Assembly: GCA_008694505.1 (NCBI GenBank)
Contig: VZDJ01000223.1
Coordinates: 5,528,794-5,592,793, forward strand
Length of the DNA: 64,000 nt
Direction: 5' to 3'
Source of the DNA: Cyanoderma ruficeps
Taxonomy: Eukaryota > Chordata > Aves > Passeriformes > Timaliidae
Shown here: piece after piece, positions 59,162-64,000 of the stretch
How positions within the stretch are numbered: position 1 is the stretch's first letter
Layout: the number at the start of each line of letters is the position of its first letter
The notes under the pieces: generated by a model
Database searches by the model: none
The model's input: the letters and a program-made list of their open reading frames with translations, nothing else
What the model was told of the DNA's origin: nothing
Position numbers and translations under genes: made by a program

Positions 59162-59270
59162 GAGAGAGCGGGCACGGGCAGCGGCACCTGCCCGCTCGTC
59201 CTCCGGCTCCGCAGACTCCCGCCCGAACAAGTTTCGTTTCTCGGCCAAGCCGCCAACTTTCGTTTTTGCA
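59161..59270 (-). promoter_or_regulatory. RNF213: RNF213 core promoter with two IRF-core sites and exon 1 donor
   Basis: On the minus strand a donor CTCTCG/GTGAGT lies at 59161/59160. Some 70 and 100 bases upstream stand two same-orientation sites, AGAAACGAAACT (59230-59241) and AAAAACGAAAGT (59256-59267). They share the IRF core AAACGAAA and lie 26 bases apart. Each matches the ISRE consensus GAAANNGAAACT at 10 of 12 positions. RNF213 is a known interferon-stimulated gene, which fits. Exon 1 is probably non-coding: frames through the donor lack an ATG joining in phase to the 56006 exon. The start site is inferred near 59200. Confidence 0.6.
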
Positions 59271-60031
59271 GTCACGGTCCCCGCCCAGCTCGGACCTCCC
59301 CGCCAATCTGCCCCGGCCGCCTCCCCCGGGCGATTCTCCACGGGTCCCGCCCCGCCCGCCCCCCATCCCGCCGAGAATCCCGAGGGGTTCGCTCCCGGTG
59401 CCCCCCGAGCATCCCCCCACCCATCCGCCCAGTGCAGGTGTCCCCCGGCCGGCAGGGACGCAGGACGGGACCCGGCGGCAGCACCGGGGAGGACAAGGGG
59501 AGAGAGCACATTGTGCTGGTCCCGACAATCGAAAGCGGATTCCACAGTCAAAATTAGGGACACGGCTGATGCCCCATCCCGGACCCAACCAGGACCGAGC
59601 CGAGGATGGGCTCCCAGCAGCCCTGACCTCCACCAGTGCTCACACAGCTTGGAGCACACACACATATTCCTGAACAACCGGCCCATTTTACCCCCGTGCC
59701 CGTTTCCCCCCTCCCGGTACCCCCATGGAGCAGCAGGGAACTCACAGCTCAGTGTTGTCCCGGACGGAACGAGCACTCCAGGGCAGGACCCGGCGGTCCT
59801 GGCAGCTGTGTGGCTCCCGGGCACCTCTGCAGCCCTTCCAGCACCTCCGGCAGCAGGAGCTGTGCCAGAGCACACCCCGGGGCTCAGCTCACCCGCACAG
59901 CCCCAGACTGGTTTCAGTTTCTTTTCCTTGGCATGCTCAGCCGTACCCAGATAATCTCCCCTCCCCACACGAAAGGAAAAAACTTTCCCTCGGGAAGGCA
60001 GAGATCACACCGACTCATTAGCGAGTTGTGA
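59271..60031. other. Intergenic spacer between SLC26A11 and RNF213
   Basis: GC-rich near the RNF213 side and part of the CpG island there; unremarkable towards 60000. I see no gene. The distance from the SLC26A11 poly(A) signal to the RNF213 promoter is only about 800 bases. Confidence 0.5.
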
Positions 60032-60037
60032 TTTATT
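60032..60037 (-). terminator. SLC26A11: Probable SLC26A11 poly(A) signal (AATAAA)
   Basis: The minus strand reads GTGTAATAAATCACAACTCG. It is the canonical signal between the last recognised SLC26A11 exon (61444) and the RNF213 promoter, so it probably ends SLC26A11. Confidence 0.5.
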
Positions 60038-60770
60038 ACACCCTCGATGTCAGCCGAGGGCTGTTCAGGGAAACTGAATTCCTGACCCTGCCCAGCCCCA
60101 CCAGGTGTTGCACCATCACACAGCTGGGCACAGCCTGGTGTCACCGTGCCTGTCCCCTCGGCAGGGCTGCACCCCAGGGTGACACACCAGCCCTGACCCA
60201 GCACAGTGTCTGGCACAACATCCCACCAAAAAGATAAAGATAAAAAAGATAAGTAAGGATAAAAATCAGTAAGGGGCACAGTCCCAGAGGTTTTCCCCTC
60301 CCAGCAGCTGGAGGCTGAGCCCCCATGTCTGCTTGGAGGGCGACACCAGCAGCCCTGAAACAGCTGCCAGCACACCCTGCATCACCACTGGAGTGGCCCA
60401 GAACACGAAAAGGGTCCAGAATTAAAACAGTTGTTAAAAAAATGCCAGCAGCTCCCTGGAGGAAGGATGGCTTCGCACTGGTCACTGTGACAGGGAACAG
60501 TTCTGTCCCACAGCCCATGTGGGGCTCTGTCCATCTCGGTGTGGGACACGGGGACAGTCCATCCCCACAGGCCTGGCTGGGGCAGGTGGCTCCACGGAGT
60601 GTGTTGGTGTCCCTGGGGTGTCACAGGAGGTTCAGCCCAAACTGTGTCACTGGATGAGCCCCGTGCTGTCGGCAGGGCCGGTGAAGGGCTCCACCCTGCT
60701 GCCCCCCAGCTCCGCTCCCCTGCACTGTGCTGGGACAGGAAGGGGGGAAGCCGAGTCAAGCCAGGGCTCA

Positions 60771-61265
60771 TGTCCTGACTCTGGCTGGGACACAGTAAAT
60801 TTTCTTCCCAGGGTCCAGAGCTGTGTTTGGATTCAGGATGAGACTCCTGTTGATAACAGTCTGGTGGCCCAGCTGCTGCTGAGCAGTGCTTACACTAAGC
60901 CAAGGACTTCTCAGCCTGCCAGGCTGCCTGGGCAGCGAGGAGCTGGGAGGGGGCAGAGGCAGGAGAGCTGCCCCGGTGGCCAGAGGAATGTTCCAGAGCA
61001 CAGGGCATGGTGCTGAAGGAAACACTGGGGGGATTTGGGCTGGGGATGAATGGCCCCTGCTCAGGGCATTGCTGAGTGGGTGGTGAGCAAGCAGCCTGTG
61101 CCTCACTTGCCCTTTATCGTTATTATAATTTTCCTTTTCTGTCCTATTAAACCTCTTTCACCTCAGCCCAAGAGTTTTACCTTTTCTCTGATTCTGTCCC
61201 ATCCCTCTGTAAGGGGGAGTGAAGGGCTCTGTGGTGCTGAGCTGCTGCTGGGTTGAACCACCAGA
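60771..61265 (+). mobile_element. Avian ERVL-type solo LTR with 5-base target duplication
   Basis: A 495-base element starts TGTCCTGACTCTGGCTGGGA and ends near GGGTTGAACCACCAGA. It is flanked by GCTCA on both sides (60766-60770 and 61266-61270), the 5-base duplication expected of ERVL integrases. The internal segment TTTGGATTCAGGATGAG, GCTGCTGAGCAGTGCTTACA and the CCTATTAAACC region with a TATA-like/poly(A)-like motif fit an LTR abundant in songbird genomes, as I remember it. No gag, pol or env lies next to it. It sits in the 3' part of SLC26A11, opposite to that gene. Confidence 0.8.
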
Positions 61266-61443
61266 GCTCACCACAACTCCCCAAGGCTGGGGAGACCCAA
61301 TTCTTCAGGGGGGCTCCATCTCACCCTCTCACGAGCCCCTGCAGCCTCCACACTGCTGCTCTGCAGCTGGACAGGTCAGATCCCCATGGGTGTCTTCCAG
61401 AGCCACACTCATCCTGTCCTGGGACAGCAGCCCAGAGCCTCAC

Positions 61444-63821
61444 CTGCCTCCTCCCAGCTGGGAAAATGCTGGAACCCTTCAAAGTCTGCAGACAGGAGGA
61501 CTCGGAGAACAGGGTCCTGAGGGCAGAGAAACCTGGGTTGGGAGAGCACTGGGCACTTCCATCCCTCCAGGGCAGAGCCCCCAGCCATCCCAGCTGTGAG
61601 ATGAAAGTGCTTGGGGTGACGATGGTGCCACCAGGGCAGAGGCCAGCACAGAGCCCCGGGGGGTCAGCTGGGCTGAGCCCATCACCCTGCCGGGCCCGGG
61701 GTGGGCTGGCCGAGGTCCCACACACCTTCAGGCCACAGAAGGCCAGCGAGAGGCCGTGCCCGCGCAGCTCCTGCTGCAGCTCCGCCAGCCCCAGCACCAC
61801 CGTGTAATCAATGCTGCTGATGTGGCAGCAGTCCAGGACGACGGAGCGTGCCGGAGATGCTGCTGGAAGAGCACAAGGTCACGTCCCTGACCAGCCCAGG
61901 GGTCACAGCCCTCAGAGCCGGGGCAGGGGCTGGCAGGGGTGGGACAGCTGGGCTGTCGCCGCTTGCCCCCGCAGTCCTCGGGGCTGGGCAGAACTTGCCA
62001 CCCACACCAGAAGTGAGGCAGGCGGTGACAGCCGTGTCCCCAGGACGGGCTGGGAGCACAGTACCTGCCAGAGCACGGCTGCACACAGCGCCCCGCAGGT
62101 GCTCCACGGCCGGGAAGTGCAGGCTGCCCCCCGGCTGCACCAGCAGCACCGCCCCCTCCGACACCTGTGGAGGGACAGGAGTCACGGGGAACTCAGGGCT
62201 GCGACCTTCCCCAGGCAGGGACAACTGCCCGTGTCACTCACTGTCCTCCTGGAGGCAGTGGGAGAAGCAGGAGCCCCCATCCCTCAGGGAAAACCCTCCT
62301 GCACACTGCCCAGTGTCGGCAGGACAGGGAGAGCGATCCCTCTCCTGCTCTCCAGTCTGGAGATATTCCAGAATGAAGGATATTCCTTCCCTCCTGCTCT
62401 TTGAGAGGGGTCCCTGTGCCCCTGTGCTTGGGGAGCATCCCGCACCCCAACACCCCACCGCCCTCAGGAGCCCCCTCCCAGCACATCCAAGGGAAGGGGT
62501 GAAGCCCACCTTTATTGGGGGCCTGGCGACGGAGTAGAGCAGGAGGATCCCAGAGAGCAGCACCCCAGCCACGATTCCATACTGAATCTCCCAGAAGCAC
62601 AGCAGGAATGTCACACAGAGGGGCACAAGGTCCAGCCCTGCAAGAGAGAGAAGCCAGGCTCGGCTGTGGCTGGTCCCGGTGCCACAGGGCACCCAGTGAC
62701 AGCGTCAGCTCTGCGGGCAGAGCCGGGCTGCACCCGGGTCCCGAGGAATCCCTCCCGGGTCCTGAGGAATCCCTCCCGGGTCCTGAGGAATCCTTCCCGG
62801 GTCCCGAGGAATCCCTCCCGGGTCCCGAGGAATCCCTCCCGGGTCCTGAGGAATCCCCCCTCCCCGTGGCTGCAGGCAGGGGCAGCTTCAGCGGAGCTCT
62901 GGGTGGGAGCCCCTGTGAGGGGCTGTGAACTCCCCCCTTTGCATAACAAAGGACTCGGCTGGGCAGCCACATGGTGGGACACCCAGAGACAGCGATGGGA
63001 CACCCAGAGACTGTGATGGGACACCCAGAGACTGTGATGGGATACTCAGAGACTGTGATGGGACACCCAGAGACCGTGATGGGACACCCAGAGACTGTGA
63101 TGGGACACTCAGAGACAGTGATGGGACACTCAGAGAGGCAGCAGGAGCAAATCACCCCTGGAGTTTCGCATGTCTGTGAATGGATAAAGGGATAAAAGCT
63201 CACAGGCTCTTTTGTTCGGGTCCCTCCTCAGAAACACCCAACTCGAGCTGTTGTTCTGTTATTTAGTTATGGCATCACAATTAAATTATTTTAAGGATCT
63301 GGACGTCTGAGACTCTGCCATGGGAAACCTGGGACAGAGCTGGTGAGGAAACCTGGTCTGTGTGAGTGGGGCAGGGGGAGCCGTGAGGGGCCTCTGTCCC
63401 AGCTCAGGGGGGTGAGTGTGGCTGCCAGAGAGGCTCCTGGATGGCTCCACAGGGGGATTGCCCGTTCCCGACAGTGCCCTCACTCTTAACTCTCCAGAGC
63501 GTCAGGAAGATGCCAGCGTCGAACATGGGCACCACGGCCGAGATGATGACGGCGGCCAGCGCCGCCTTGGGGATGTAATAGAAGAGAGAGGTGAGGTAGG
63601 CCAGGGACAGCAGCACCAGGGCACCTGCGGGAGGGGGACCCCTGAGCCATGGGCACCCTGACACCCAGGGGCCCTGGCACCCAGGGGTCCCCGATGCCCA
63701 GGGGTCCCTGATGCCCAGGGGTCCCCAGCATGGGGAGCAGCCCAGGGGCAGGGGCAGGGCTGTACCTGTGACCAGCCCTCCTGCAGGGGTGCAGACTCCT
63801 GACTGAGCGTTCACTGCCGTC
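61444..63821 (-). CDS. SLC26A11: SLC26A11 sulfate/anion transporter, C-terminal exons (partial)
   Basis: SLC26A11 is a sodium-independent sulfate and chloride transporter of lysosomal and plasma membranes. Exons in order are 63821-63766, 63624-63484, 62637-62510, 62164-62065, 61862-61726 and 61516-61444; phase agrees at every junction. They encode TAVNAQSGVCTPAGGLVTG, the hydrophobic helices ALVLLSLAYLTSLFYYIPKA and ALAAVIISAVVPMFDAGIF, then LDLVPLCVTFLLCFWEIQYG, and a STAS domain with VLDCCHISSIDYTVVLGLAE and VLRVLLSADFEGFQHF. Upstream exons are outside the window. The last exon, about 30 residues in human, was not found; the LTR at 60771 lies where it might be. Human gene order (SLC26A11 then RNF213) supports the call. 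Confidence 0.9.
62737..62862. repeat. 21-base intronic minisatellite A
   Basis: Six copies of a 21-base unit, GGGTCCTGAGGAATCCCTCCC, in the SLC26A11 intron between the 63484 and 62637 exon ends. Because 21 is a multiple of three, all frames stay open, producing spurious repeat peptides. Confidence 0.92.
62968..63138. repeat. 21-base intronic minisatellite B
   Basis: About eight copies of a different 21-base unit, TGGGACACCCAGAGACTGTGA, in the same SLC26A11 intron. It is unrelated in sequence to the array at 62737. Confidence 0.92.
63655..63735. repeat. Short minisatellite (CACCCAGGGGTCCCTGATGC units)
   Basis: Four copies of an 18-20 base unit in the 141-base SLC26A11 intron between the 63766 and 63624 exons, filling most of that intron. 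Confidence 0.8.
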
Positions 63822-64000
63822 CTGAAATGCAAACCCACACGTGCCAGGCTGTGCAGGGCCCGGGGGGGCTGGGGGCTGCCCACTGCCCAAAGACCCCACC
63901 CAGGAGAACCAACTGCCCCCCCAGGGAGGAACACGAGTGAGCCCCTGGCTTCCAGCCCACTGCAGGACAACCCAGCAGGAAGGGAGGTGGCTGCTGGGGA

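Noticed and set aside
59157..59968. Long minus-strand open frames running into the RNF213 exon 1 donor
   Set aside because: They run through the promoter CpG island, change in composition with GC content, and do not join the next exon in phase with an ATG.
60886..61086. 66-codon open frame shared with the minus strand at 56.3-56.5 kb
   Set aside because: The similarity reflects the two copies of one LTR, not a duplicated gene.
62737..63138. Regular direct repeats resembling a CRISPR array
   Set aside because: The repeats are contiguous with no unique spacers and lie in a vertebrate intron; they are minisatellites.

Overview
This window is vertebrate nuclear DNA, almost certainly from a bird. 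The genes are split into many short exons with GT-AG introns. The 3' ends of CR1 LINEs, the dominant avian retrotransposon, recur through the window. Introns and intergenic DNA are GC-rich and full of minisatellites, as on avian microchromosomes. Gene order and orientation match human 17q25.3 (SLC26A11 - RNF213 - ENDOV). Two LTRs resemble, from memory, a family common in songbirds, but the species cannot be fixed from the sequence.

All three genes lie on the minus strand, so the window reads biologically from right to left. SLC26A11 (63821 to 61444, partial) is an anion transporter; its C-terminal membrane part and STAS domain are present, and its upstream exons lie beyond the window. RNF213 fills most of the window: a promoter near 59.2 kb, 65 coding exons from 56006 to 14303, and a poly(A) signal at 13863-13868. 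The modelled product is about 5,126 residues, against roughly 5,200 in mammals. It is a giant interferon-inducible E3 ubiquitin ligase with a CBM20 module, a dynein-like AAA core encoded mostly by one 3,585-base exon, a RING finger and an RZ finger. ENDOV (13694 to about 6961, 8 exons) is a nuclease acting on deaminated adenosine (inosine) in RNA or DNA. It begins about 170 bases beyond the RNF213 poly(A) signal.

From 1 to about 4800 the window is intergenic: GC-rich sequence, an ACAAACCCACC minisatellite, and several AT-rich islands with homeodomain-type TAATTA motifs that look like conserved regulatory elements. The 59.2-61.3 kb interval holds the RNF213 CpG-rich promoter with two IRF-core sites, the SLC26A11 poly(A) signal, and an ERVL-type solo LTR with a 5-base target duplication. 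A second, inverted copy of that LTR lies in RNF213 intron 1, so the RNF213 promoter is bracketed by an inverted LTR pair.

Exon boundaries were placed by hand from GT/AG sites, unbroken reading frame, and remembered resemblance to the mammalian proteins. The codon phase is consistent across every RNF213 junction. The weak points are the RNF213 start codon, the ENDOV C-terminus and the last exon of SLC26A11.
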